Assembly (NCBI RefSeq): GCF_048128805.1
Contig: NC_136010.1
Location: 18,542,980 to 18,606,979 of the forward strand
Reading direction: 5' to 3'
Length of the DNA stretch: 64,000 bases
From: Centroberyx gerrardi
Lineage: Eukaryota > Chordata > Actinopteri > Beryciformes > Berycidae
Shown one piece after another: positions 46,101-58,100 of the stretch. A program made the translations under genes and the position numbers. The notes beneath the pieces are model-generated. The model made no database searches. It was given only the letters and a program-made list of their open reading frames with translations, and had not been told where the DNA came from. Numbering within the stretch: the first letter of the stretch is position 1; every line of letters begins with the position of its first letter.

Positions 46101-47231
46101 TTTTACACTTTTTGACATGTCTTAACTTGTTTTAGATTGGTGCATGAAAGCACAGACCAATAAATTGTTACAATATTGACGTGTTTTGAATAAAGCACTC
46201 CAGAATTGTCAAAAAAAAAAAAAAAATTAAGTTCAACTTCATAGTAAAAAATACTTTCACCTTTTCAATGTTACCTAACCTTTAACTTTCATTTAGCCTA
46301 CAAGAAACCTGATGACGACCTGTCTTGGAGAGTAATTCTGTCTTGTTAGTGTTATTATCAAGCGCATGTATCAACAAATTCTCCACATTATGTCGGAATC
46401 ATGAGTCTCAGCAATTGGTAGTGAGGGAGGGAGGGAGTGAAAAGCCTAGCACTAGGTTACAGTGAAGAGTTTTGTAAGACATACACACACACACGCACGG
46501 GGTGTAGCTGTGTGTGTGTACATGTTTGGCAGTCAAGTTGTTGACAAATTTGCACCATTATAGACTGTAGTTTCGTAACTCATAGTCGCGGTTAATTGGC
46601 CGAGTCACGCTCGAAGCCATTGTGCAATAGCTATAAACACACACACACACACACACACATTTTACACCGTGCACGTTTATCGGAGCACACGTGACTAGCA
46701 TAGGAGTTTATGTAAACGTTAAATATAATCACCACTACTGTATGTGTTACTGTTAAATGGGACGACGTACCTTTCCGTAATAGCTTGTGAAACTCGAGCA
46801 GCGCGGTGGTGTTGAACTCTGTCTGTGTGGATGACACGGTGGGAATCCGGATAGCCTCTGCATGAATGGAGAGATGCACTGGTTGTCAAAAATGGCTAGC
46901 CGACTACACCTTTCTTTCAGAGGTCAGCAGGTGCAACTTGCTTCATGTTGTTAACCTTTATATTTCTGTAAGAGCGACTCAAAGTAAAAGCAACCAAAAA
47001 AAAAAAAACACCTTTAAAATTAGCAAGAAGCTCCTCTCTCTGACGCTGGTTTATGTCAGGCGCGAGGTTGTTTGTCTTCTCCCACTGTGCAAGCTGAAGT
47101 CCGACATTCACGTCCAGCGAAAGTGTCCTGACAGAGGCTATGGTAAACAACACTAGGGTAATAATTAGTAAGCTACAAATAATTATCTTTAAAAACTTGC
47201 ATACTCTGAACTTTGGTCCACGGTCTGTCAT
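43189..47231 (-). CDS. pm20d1: N-fatty-acyl-amino acid synthase/hydrolase PM20D1 (M20 peptidase family)
   Basis: Thirteen exons join in phase to 522 residues, in transcript order: 47012-47231, 46771-46857, 45827-46062, 45613-45699, 45347-45480, 44926-45045, 44646-44721, 44477-44538, 44317-44395, 44135-44206, 43877-44042, 43685-43784, 43189-43318. A hydrophobic N-terminal segment (about residues 12-33) acts as signal peptide or anchor. M20 metal-site motifs are intact: AHIDVVPA (His about 142), GRGTIDDK (bridging Asp about 175), GHDEE (about 206-210), VLDEG, and the late FHGINE. PM20D1 is known to form and hydrolyse N-acyl amino acids, lipids that uncouple mitochondria, and is secreted. The length is close to the 502 residues of the human protein. 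Its 3' exons were the source of the two relics in the chitinase cluster. Confidence 0.95.
46637..46659. repeat. (CA)n microsatellite in intron 2 of pm20d1
   Basis: About eleven CA units, in the intron between exons 2 and 3. Confidence 0.95.
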
Positions 47232-47698
47232 TTTCGCTCATCTGTGTGTTGACAGCGGCACTCATTCGCTGGCTGACTGTCGGTAGATTGAGATGTGAAA
47301 TGTTGTATGAGAGCCACCTGCTGGCCTGAAAGCAGAAAATCATCACAACCTACATGTCAACTATTCTGCAAAACCCCCCACAAATGTTATATATGTATTC
47401 CCACAAAGTTTCACTACCCACTGGTACCAAGCTAAACCATTCAGTGCTTTGTAAACTGTCAGAAAGCATTATAGGCATCAACAAGAAATACAAATAAAGA
47501 TTGTTTTTAAAAATTGATATTTGACACATTTTTAATATTCCTTGTGCAGCTATAGGATAAAAGCATGCTTCACTGTATTAAAAATCATTAGCCCTCTGTG
47601 TACATCTACCCTACACCTGAAAAGGTAATTCATATGCATTTTCTCATGTATTATGAATTATCACAGACACAAACAGGCCTATATGAAGCAAAACATCC

Positions 47699-47704
47699 TT
47701 TATT
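47699..47704 (-). terminator. tmpo: Poly(A) signal of tmpo
   Basis: TTTATT on the plus strand (AATAAA on the minus strand) about 490 bases beyond the tmpo stop codon. It is a plausible end for its 3' UTR. Confidence 0.6.
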
Positions 47705-48189
47705 GAAACATGGTCCAAACATTAAAAAACACCAAAAACATACAAAATTGTACAGTAATACCCCATCTGTTGAAATAGCACCATCACACCAGATAATTTG
47801 GGTTAGGAAATGGAAAAAGGAACCGCATCCACATTTATAAATACTAAATTTTAGAAAATCTTCCAAACTCTTTCAAGGTTTGACTGCATCTCTGTACTTG
47901 TGCCATTGGTTTGACTATAGGAACAAGTGCATGTTTGTAACACATACATAAAAGCTATGAAAATGTAAAATTGGATTTTCTAGTGTGCTCCCACAGAGTC
48001 ACACAACACAGTCAATTATTTAAACCCACAAGTGACAAGACTTCCCTGAACATATTCCAAAACAAGGTCATCCTGGCCTGCTGGCTTGGTAAAAACTGTA
48101 ACATCAGCCAAGAAGCAAAGTATAAACCGAATTAATTTCCAATAACCTCTCAGCTGTAAGCCACCAGAGAGGGTTAAAATGAACTGGAG

Positions 48190-51100
48190 TTACTCCTGTG
48201 CAGAGAGAGGGTCCAGCACTGGTGTGTCCTGAGTCTCAGCCTGAAGCAAAAGCCCCTCCTCACCGTCTGACCCCTGGCTCAGACTGTCCAGTAAAGCCAC
48301 AAAAGGATTGTAAGAGTTGTTCTCCACACAGACATAAATGAGGTAGAGGAGGCATGCCACAATGAGGAACACCAAAATCTGGATGTGGATGGGTACCAGG
48401 CGGCGCTCCACCTCCTGTCTCTCCAGGGTCATGGGACTGAGAGGGGTGTCTGGGTATTTGAACTGGACTGGTCTCCCTGCTGCACCTTTGATAGGCCTCC
48501 GACGGGTGGCGCTGGAATACAACAGGATCAACGTATTGATACACAAATCCACATTTGGTCAAATTCAGCAGACCTCCCAAAACCTCTGTCAAAACAGGCA
48601 ATTCATTACAACAGCAACACGAGGGAACTTAATTGATGTGCTTCATCCCAACTATTTCATGGTTCACTGGTGCAATGTACTGCTGGACACTCACCTCTCG
48701 CAATGCCACCTGAAAGCACACAGTAATTTAATACTGAATGTGTATTTGTACAGTAATATGTATGGTCTAGTGTCTACTGTCTTCCACTGTTCCCTTGCAC
48801 CATATACAGTATGAGGTTCTGTTGTCCCTCTACCATGTGTGTCATTATATAATGTGCTACTCTGCAGGTTGTCTATCTGCCTCTGCATCAACACCACCAA
48901 TTCAAACCCCTGTACATTTCTTGCACTTTGCTGAAAATAAAATGATTCTGATTCAACAACCGCTCAAACAAAAAGTGAACAATTTATCATTGCCGGATTG
49001 TAATACTGAGGATATCATTGTACTCACTAGATGCCTGTGGGCGTGGGCACAGCATCTGGAAACATCTCCTTGAGAATATCGGTCACAGGCTCCTGAGGAA
49101 GCTAGAACAGAAGTTGGAAATTATTGACAAAGCCCAATAGACGAGACAAAAAAAACAAACTTCCCAGCCGCCAGTCACCAGTGTGCCACAAAGACAGACG
49201 CCCAGCCAGTCAGGTAGAAAAGGAAAAAAAGGTGATAGTTAATCTAATGAGCAAAGAGCTACATTAAAACAGAGCACCTACTATGGTTATTGTGCAAGAC
49301 TGTGTTAAATATTTCCGTTATTCAAAAGACAATATGGTATCTTATTTAAAAACCAGTTCAGGTGCTGAAATACTGACAGAATTAAATTTACTGGTGTGAG
49401 TTTAATATAGCAACACTGACACACTAAAACAGTTACACATTAGCCACCAAATAAAGAGTGTCTGGCAGACTTTGCACATGCCCCCGTCACGTGATCAGAA
49501 CAATGTAAAGGAAATAAACCAAGTCAGAAAGTAGTTGCATGTGCCTTCATTTCCAGTTTGTACGGGGAGGCCTTGGGAGTGTAGTACAGGGATTGGTTCT
49601 TCATGGTATACTTGTCCGCCTTTGGCATGTCAAGCTAAGAAAATGAGACGCAACAGACATGATATGCTCCAATTACTCTACATCTCCTCCTCAACCGCAT
49701 GCACCCAAATACAGCGATGCGGACTGTGCCTGGTGAACTCTTTAACCGCCACCAAAGTTTGAGCTGAAAGTAAATATATGACTGAAATATATGACAGCAC
49801 CACTGACCCTGTTGGACTGCGGCCAATGTTCCTGTACGTTGCTCCCGTTCAGCCCTCTCTCCCTGTCTGCACCAGGAGAGAGAGAGCTCCGACTCTCCAT
49901 CTGTTGTTAGAGTGAGAACGTACATCACTCGGTCAGCACTCCAGCAGTGCGTACTCACAACACCCAATGAAACGCAACGGTAGGGTAATGTTTAAAAAAA
50001 GTCGGACCGCGTGGACCAAATACTTATGGGTCTAACTTCCCTCCTCAACCATCTGAGTGATGCTGAAGGTCTGAGAGGAGGATGAGGTGGAACTGTGGAG
50101 CGTAACGGACTGAGATGCAGATGGAACCTGTGGGGGTTAGTGTTAATGACGTGTTAACAGAACAGAGGGTTTTTTTTATTTTTTATTTTTTAAATAAGTT
50201 TACCACCCAATCCTTACACCAGTGTCAGAGAAGTGAGAAAATGATTACCATCTCTATAAAACAAGATATCCCATGGCCAGTGTGGGAAAAAACTCGATAT
50301 GGAGTTACTCTGTCAGTCTAAGCACTGGACTGCTTAGAATTTAAGATGGAGAAGAGAGGTAGAGTAAGATCAGCATACCCCTGATCCTAATCCTGCGGGT
50401 CGATCTACAGAGGATGCTCTACTAAGCCCAGTGGGAATCTGCGAGCAGCGAGACCGACTCCACTCTGATGATGACTCTACCACATTCCCTGCATTCCTCT
50501 TGAGACTGGGCTCCCAGTGTCTAGGTGCACGAGCGCGCTAGACGAGGCCGGTGGCAATCCCATCAAACACACAGAAAAACCTCAGTTTCACCAGAGAATT
50601 CAAATTTGACAGCATTTCGTACAAAGAGTGTGAAGATCTGTCGTAGTTACCAGTCTTGACGAGAGTGAAAAGCACTGGTGGTGAACATAACCACCATTCT
50701 GCAAATGCAACTCTGCCTGTGAAATGTTAAAAAAAAAAACTCTCATAAAACAAAAACCTTTAAGATACAAGTGCTTATTCCAGAGAATGGGCACTTTCCA
50801 TTGGAGCCTGAGTTTACAGTTACAATCTATGACCACTAAGTGGCACTGCAGGGAAGAATTTTTCATCCAGCCAGTGAAAAATGGACATGTGAGACAATAC
50901 AAGGCCTGTTTAGGTGCAAAAGTGAATAGGTGATGTAAGCCCATAATTTCAGCCAATTCAAGAAATACTATTCATAAAGAAGAAATCATTCTGACAATTC
51001 ACTCACCTGGCTGCTCTCTTGCTTTGCCTGTTCCAACTGTGCAACTGTTTCTTGTCTTGCTTGTTCTGAACCTGTACAAGTCATAGAAAATAATAAAACG

Positions 51101-53145
51101 TTATATGCAAATGATTATCTGGATACTAGCCATGAGGACAATCTAAAAACATTCATGGTTATACCTGATTCTTCCTCCTCCTCTTCCCCATTCTCCTCCT
51201 CCTCTTCACTGTCAGAGTACAAGGCACTGTCCCCCGTACCGTTCGGTCTGTGCAGGACATCAGGCTGAAGCAGTTTCATAAGCTTCTTCTCATACAGGGC
51301 CCTGGTGGAGGCTAGCACAGACAAACAAGCCTCAAACTTTAGGTAGCTGGTTTTCTAGAGGCCTCTAAAATACAATATCTGAAAAGGCAAAATAGGGTAA
51401 CGGACCCTACTATCCAGACTGAAGGTGGATATTAGGCTTAGGGCTGCACATTTAATAATAGTAAAGAAAAATGCATTAGTGACGACAGCAATTTCTCCAT
51501 TTCAAGAGGTTACATTTTGTTGTTTATCTGGGGATGTTGTTTATCTGGGGAGGGTGTTTCAGACCTGCAAATGCTATGCAGAATACCTGGCCTACAAATT
51601 TAGTTGTGCACTGCAGTATTTTCTACACAGTGATTTTTGGATAATTTTGTGTTATTTAGCTTCATCAATGTCTTGGTCAAACCAACAAATAAAGTTGAAG
51701 TCAGTATATTCTGAGCAACCTCACCAACAATGGGTCCAGCTTTAACCCCATGTTTGAGCAGCGTGGCCTTGAGCTCATCATCAGTCAATCCACTGGGGTC
51801 CAGCATCTCTGGATCCTCCTCCTTGTCCTTTTCCTGGCAGAACAAAAATTGCCCACATATCACAAAACTGAAAATGATAAAAACCTTCATTAAAAGGAAT
51901 ACCACACTAATGAATGCTGTTGAAAACATGACAAAGACTGTGGTTTGAATGCCAACAGTTCAAAGGCATATGATGTAGAAGAAAAATACAGCTGAAGCCT
52001 CTGGAAAAAATTGCTGCTTACATAACTGTTAAATTTCCATTTAATCAAGGTCTACTACTATTAAATTTGCCTATTCTGATACCTAATGAACAACCTGAGA
52101 AGAATAGTTTAATAAGGTGAAAGATAGATATGCAAATCTTGCAGCCTATTCTTATTTTTAAATTCTATCCTGATCAAGCAGTACGGTTAATTTTGAAGTG
52201 GAACCTATGCCAAACCAAAATAAACACAATCTGCCCAAACAGACGGTCCTTTTACCCCATGACACAACACAGCACTAGCTTTAGACTTGAAGTGCTAGTA
52301 GAGCTCCTCCTCCTGGCACAAGTAAATGAATGTGACAGGTGTGAAAAGCAGGCAGCAGTAATGGCAACCACTCACTACAGAAACATCTCATGTAAATCTA
52401 TACCAACCATACAGCTGGTGGTTCAGAAGTGAATGAGACCACAAATACGAAAGCAGGCTGAGGGACTGCTTGGTAGCAAGTGACCCAGATTGCACTTCCC
52501 CCCACACCACACACACCACACACACTGCAGTCCAGCGTGGTCAACTTCACAGCTGCTGACCTTGCAGGGTATCAGTTCAGCTGCAAAGGTTATACCTTGG
52601 ATTGTGCTGTAAGTGTCACTGAAGACAACATGGTTTCTTCACCAGCTACAATATTTTCTAAGGACACTTGAAATCGTCCTGGTCGTTTCCCAGACATCTG
52701 GGGATTTCAACTCAAAATGAGAGATCTGCCATGATTTCTTCGGGCAGGATTGTTTGTTTTGGTCTGTAAAGTGCCCGATCTGAAATTAGACCCTGGTGAC
52801 CATAGTGTACTGGACTGGGTGCTATCATCACCTTGCAGAGGCGTGCCAAGTTAGAATAAGAGCAAAATGCACCAGCCTGCAAAACTCCACATTGATTCTA
52901 GAAAAAAATATCCTGGTGCAAAACACCAAAAGGTTTATAGATCAACTCACATCGACATCTTGTGTTTGATCCTCCTCATCGCTGGAGAAATCGGCTGCAT
53001 TTTTCTGATCAACGTGTTTCAAATGCAACTCCACATAAACTTCTTTCCTGCTCTCCGCAGGTGGCAACGCGACGTTATGGGCAACCAAGTCCGACTTCAG
53101 CCTCGACTTAGAGAACTGAGCGGGATCCTCCACGAACACCGGCAT
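48190..53145 (-). CDS. tmpo: Thymopoietin / lamina-associated polypeptide 2, beta-type
   Basis: Nine exons join in phase to 413 residues, in transcript order: 52951-53145, 51725-51833, 51165-51311, 51007-51071, 50379-50537, 50050-50127, 49808-49900, 49028-49101, 48190-48511. The N-terminal LEM-like domain (MPVFVEDPAQFSKSRLKSDLV..., about 1-50) binds DNA in the family. A LEM domain (about 77-117, GLTDDELKATLLKHGV...YEKKLMKL) binds BAF. An acidic Glu run and a Ser-rich middle follow. The near-C-terminal DILKEMFP and RRPIKGAAGRP motifs are typical of LAP2-beta. One transmembrane helix (about 350-369) is followed by a lumenal tail. LAP2-beta sits in the inner nuclear membrane and links lamin B to chromatin. 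The donor of the sixth exon (GTTGAG) is weak, and that exon is the least certain. No LAP2-alpha-specific exon was seen. Confidence 0.92.
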
Positions 53146-53911
53146 GTCACAGCGACGACACCGAAAATTAAAACTAACCTTATGTGATTCGCTTTTCTTA
53201 CACCAGTAGAAAAAACGTCTTTGATATCAGATGCAGTAGAAGAGCAACTCTCGGACAAAATCCTTGCCTGGTCAGGGAACCACACGGACTGAACTGGGAA
53301 CAGCTGCAACTGTCCACTTGATTGACAGCCAAGTAAATAACACACAGCCAGTGCAAGCGCGACCAGGGTGTCTGCAGGTTTGATTGAAATGTAAATTATG
53401 TTGAATACTTTTTAACACCTTTTTAATGCCGATTTTAAGGATATACAAAACCAATCTCATAAGTGAAATAACTTGACAATTAAAACAATCATAGACCCAG
53501 GTGTGGTGTTGGATAGCTAACGTTAGCTAGGTTAGCCGTTTTTGTTGGGTAACAGATAGCCGACTGTCTTTCAGCCTTAACCTAATCAATAAAAGAAAGT
53601 CCATACTGTTGGGTTTTGATAATGTTGAATGTTCAAAATGTACACATAAGCTAGCAACTGCTCCAGCCAAGCCAGTGCCAGTGAAAATGACTGTATGGTT
53701 ATACCGTGAACTTCCAGGTTTGGCCCAAGCTTTGGTCGCCGTTGGTGTCGTCGCGCCTCCGTCCGGTGAACAGCGGGACTGCATTTTGACTGGAGCGACG
53801 CCACCTAGTGGAGCAGGTAGAACACGCGGAGTGAGTAGTTTCAAGTCTTGAAGATCATGTCTTAACATGTCACCAGACCTATAAGGCTGTAGGCTACCAT
53901 ATAGAATAGAT
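53146..53911. other. Upstream region of tmpo, no gene recognised
   Basis: Contains the presumed tmpo promoter (first few hundred bases above 53145). Short frames here have no recognisable similarity and no splice support. Confidence 0.45.
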
Positions 53912-54072
53912 CAGTGGTTCTCAGTCCTCGGGGCCCAGAGTAGCCTAGTGCTGGTTTTCTATCGCATTCACCTGGCATCCCAGGTATAAATCAGTCTCTG
54001 ATTAGATGGCTAGAATGGAAACCACCAGGGTTCTGAGTCCTAGGTCCTGGGTCCCAAGGACCAAAATTGCCA
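53912..54072. mobile_element. Decayed hAT-type MITE fragment
   Basis: It starts CAGTGGTTCTCAGTCCTCGG, a terminus I recognise from a widespread teleost hAT family. An approximate inverse (tcctgggtcccaaggacca) lies near 54044-54063. The right end is degenerate and no target duplication was established. Confidence 0.5.
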
Positions 54073-54142
54073 TAGATCGTATGTTTAGAAAATGAAGCAC
54101 TCAATAGTCAAAAAAACAAAAAAACAAAAAAAAATGACTCAC

Positions 54143-54254
54143 CTTCCAGTTTGCAAAAGTGGGCTTTAAACCTCAGGCATGTGCTCCCTTCCTCCTGTTT
54201 TGCTTCAGGCACGGACACCATAGCTGTTATCTTAGCAACCAATCTGGTACAGAC
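54143..54254 (-). other. Candidate orphan exon upstream of tmpo
   Basis: A 112-base open segment on the minus strand has a good acceptor (TTGTTTCAG) and donor (GTGAGT). It could be an alternative first or internal exon of a transcript reading into tmpo, part of a non-coding RNA, or a chance pair. The encoded peptide (MVSVPEAKQEEGS...) is not one I recognise. Confidence 0.25.
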
Positions 54255-54501
54255 CTGAAACAAAATTGTTTTTTTCAAAAATTGCCAACACAAAGATGTA
54301 AATTATAGCTCTGGATGATAACAGTACTTCCACATTGGGTGTAATTTGGTCCAAATAAACCTTGAATGTTTTTAACAGGAGATATTTGCAAGAGAAGGCC
54401 ATCTCACAAGTTTCCCATTAATGGCAATTCACTGAGAGCAGAATGGTGCGTTTTTTTCCTGCCGCATTTTGCAATGATGTGAAAAGGGCATATTCATTTA
54501 A

Positions 54502-55155
54502 AGCTGCACCAGGCAACATTGCATGTTTGTGGCCCTGAATGGCAGCAAGAGGTAACTTTTTGACTTTTGAGGGCTTGAATACCACGAAATCACATAACAT
54601 AATGTCAGTAAACTGCACACTCCTTGGACCTAAATTTCTTCTTAGAGGAGAGGGTGAAGAAAGTATTTTGGCAGCAGCAAGTTAAGCCGTCGTTGGTGAG
54701 TCCAGCTTGCTCGCTGCTGTTCAGGAGCAAGTTATGTATTTCGCTCTCAAGTTTAGATTTACTCTGAGAACATTTCCCTCGAGTGACCATACCCGACACC
54801 ACAATTTTATTTGGACAAATTGGGTGAATCTACGGTGTCTCAATTAGGGGGGATGGGATGATCTTCTCTGTTGCAGCCCTGTCATTTAGGCAGACAAGAT
54901 GGGTGTATATTTACATAAAAATCGTCCTCTTCCTCTTCGGGGAAAACAAAAAACAAAACATTTTTTAACAACTCAGGAGATGAGGAAATGTTTTGATACA
55001 TTTTGCCATTGAATTGCGGCGTGCTGACTTGTCAGATCGTTTGTCCTTCTCCATGTTTTAGTTGTCGGCCAGTTTTTGCCACTGATTCTCTGCCAGCCAG
55101 TACATCACTGTTAAAATGAGTGAAATATTTTGTTTGTCTTCAGGGATGTTGCACT
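54502..55155. mobile_element. TTAA-target non-autonomous transposon
   Basis: A stretch of about 654 bp between TTAA at 54498-54501 and TTAA at 55156-55159. It begins AGCTGCACCAGGCAAC and ends GGATGTTGCACT, which are partly inverse to each other. The size and target resemble the insertion in chitinase 3. A minus-strand frame inside (54605-54802) is repeat-derived, not a host gene. Confidence 0.6.
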
Positions 55156-55159
55156 TTAA

Positions 55160-58100
55160 TGTTTTGAAGCCTATCAAAGCAATACATCTAGGTTTAACAT
55201 TAAGCTGTGACGTGAAACAACATTAAGAGAGTGTAATTGAAAGGCTATACAAAAGGTTTACTGATAATTAAAAGTCTCAAGTCAAAAGTCTTATAAAGTA
55301 GAGAACTAAGACTTCGGTCAGCAAGCCTGGTGAGCATACTTTCAAGTTCAAAGTCAGAACATATTCAACAGAGAGGTATTAGGTTTTCAGGGCCAGAATG
55401 CTGAATGCTCTTGGAATGCTCTTGAAGCTCCACTCATGTTAGGAAAGGGGCAGGAGCCATGAGGGACCACATGTGAAGGGTTTAGTAAAAGCATTCTGGC
55501 GGCTAAGGCACATACCATGTACCTGAAACATCCAGGGTTCAACATCGGCCAGGGACCTTTGTCTATACTGTAAACTATTAAATAAAGCAAAAATGCCCCA
55601 AAATAATATTTAAAAGCTCCTTGTACTACATCAAGCGTGCAAACACCAAAATGCTAAAGATGGGCAATTTGTAAATGATTAGGTAATTTTCAGCTAATCT
55701 TTTTAATGAATTGAGTGTTCATTAGATTGATTTTTCATCACAGTGATTCCTGAACAAGGCACTGAACAAATAGTAGAGTTCTGAAGCAGTGATTTCTGCT
55801 CCTCGGTCACTGGAAGTTAGACAAGTGAACAAAATAAACAAGATGAGTGAAAAGATTGCCTCTTTCTACTGAACAAAAAAGAGACGAGCCAATTTTGCAT
55901 CACCACAACATGGCAGCTAGGTTATAGGGAGGACCGGCATGATGTGTCAAAGTGGTCATAGTTGGAAAAGCAGGGGGCGAAGACCATGTCTGGTATCTGG
56001 AACTTCGCTAATCTAAAAATGCCTTTTGTTACCTCAGACTGAGAATGTTCTTAATAATTCAACTTGTGGCAATAATATGCTTTGACTGTTCCCAGTCTTC
56101 ACACTTTGCTGTCATTGTTGTAAAATGACATCATTATTTACTGTAATTAAAATTGTTCTTTAACCACTGAAATGCCAGCTGGCTGGTAGAGAGGGAGAGC
56201 AGGCTGTCACAGTTGGTGCATGTCATAGTTTTAGCGCCAAACTCTCAAGAGTGACTGAAAGTAACTAATTATCATTAGAGTGAATGACATTACCCATTTG
56301 TTTTCCTTTTATTGTCCCTTGGCTTGTGCAGGTGTGGCATTTTTTTTGTATCATTGCCACTGCAGCCAGAGGAAAACACAAAACACAATAGCAGTGCACT
56401 GTACAATATCTGCAAAAACATCAGAACAATAACATTGTCATTATCAGCAGTAATGCATATGAAATAATTTGTAAATTTGACTGCCCAGGATTGGAACACC
56501 ATCAACTAATATAAACCATTAGCCATAATCACTTTGTTGGTGGTAATTAAGAGAAGGTTTAAGATTTTTTGTCTTTTTGCTAGGTACAATTTTGAGTTAT
56601 GATTTCATATCAGCATTGATAGCAAAAGCTGAAAGGAGACTGGTGCCAGTTTCTCAGAAACATTTTGGTGTGGAAGCTCTTTGAACATCCTCACAGGGGA
56701 TGGCTTAGTGATCAATAGGATAAGCTTGAAAAATGCTGAATCTCCCCTTTAAAATGACAGGTGGTACAGAAGACGATCTCACAATCGTTAGGAAATAAAC
56801 AAATGCCAAATGCATGGAGTTGAAAGAGAATAAGTGCTCTAAGCTCTTCATAGAAGTTGTAGAACGGCTGACAGCAGCAGGAAAAGAAGTTTCATTTCCA
56901 TGACCATCTGCTACTCCACAACTTCCATGAAGACAAGACATCGTTTCCCAAAACAGTTCTAGCTGCTCTCACTCAAAGTATCATCATTTGGCTCATATCT
57001 CAATAAGGTTGTTGCAAGGAAAGATGCTGTAGGCTGCCATGTTTAAAAATATCACTATGCAGAATTTTAGAATTATTTTTTAGATTGGCCACTGGGAAGC
57101 TACATAATACCACAGAATCTGAAATTTACACTGCAGGTTATCAAAAATACAAAATGATGATCCTGTGTTTGGAAAATGTTCACTGATATAGTTGACCAGG
57201 GGGTAATAACATCTGCAATTAATTAAAAAAAACATAATACAGAAGGCGTGCTAATGATGTCATGCCAAAATAGTGTTAAAACACAGTGTAGGCTTGGTTG
57301 AGTGTCCACTCTGTACCCAATGGCTTTAAACCCTACATGACATGTTAGAAAGAACTCACATAGGAATAGAAAGCCATAAGACACAGCTGTGGCATGATAA
57401 TGGCTAACACACTAATTAAAATGTGTTTCTTTTGTTTGTTAGCCAATAATATGTAATCAGCAAGTCAGTTGCAGAATGAGAAATCACGCTGTCAACGCCG
57501 AAAGCTTAAAAACAAGGAAAAGAAGAGAAATAACAGGGGCAGGTTGCAGACAGCATTCAGGATTTAAAACTCACATCCGCATGAATAATTAACCAAAGGA
57601 ACTGGAAGTATTCATCTGGGGCCTGGAGGGAATGAAATGATACTGTCTTGTGATTCTTTAGAGTGGGAATTGTATTTTTGACAACACAAACTCAAATATA
57701 ATGACCCCTACTTGGCACTTGAATCTTAAAGCTATATCCTGCAAGCCGTTCAATTCCTGGGGGTTTGAAGAATAATCTTTGATTAAAAATGTAGCTTTAA
57801 ATCAATGCCTTCAGGGAAAAGGTACAACGTTAATCAAAAGGATTTTGTTATTGAATTCAAAACAGATTACGTAAACTCTTTTTTTCTGTATTCTGTGGTT
57901 ACCCTCTCCTTGACTTTCTTGAGCACAAAGGAGATCGTTACCTCAGCTTTTCAATTCAACAACCACGCACAGAAAACTAAATATTTTTGCAGATAGATAT
58001 CAAGTTAGTATTTGTGAAGTGTCTTTGGTCTCATAAGCTACCATTCACGGCATGCTAATGTTTCCCTACAGCGACCCTGGGCCCTCTTGAATCAAAGCTG

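Noticed and set aside
48696-48711. A short segment with acceptor and GTGAGT donor inside the last tmpo intron
   Set aside because: Joining it after the exon ending 49028 creates an immediate TAG stop. Direct splicing to 48511 restores the RRPIKGAAGRP motif in frame.
52501-53000. Short plus-strand frames in the first intron of tmpo
   Set aside because: They are antisense to the spliced gene and have no known motif or splice support.
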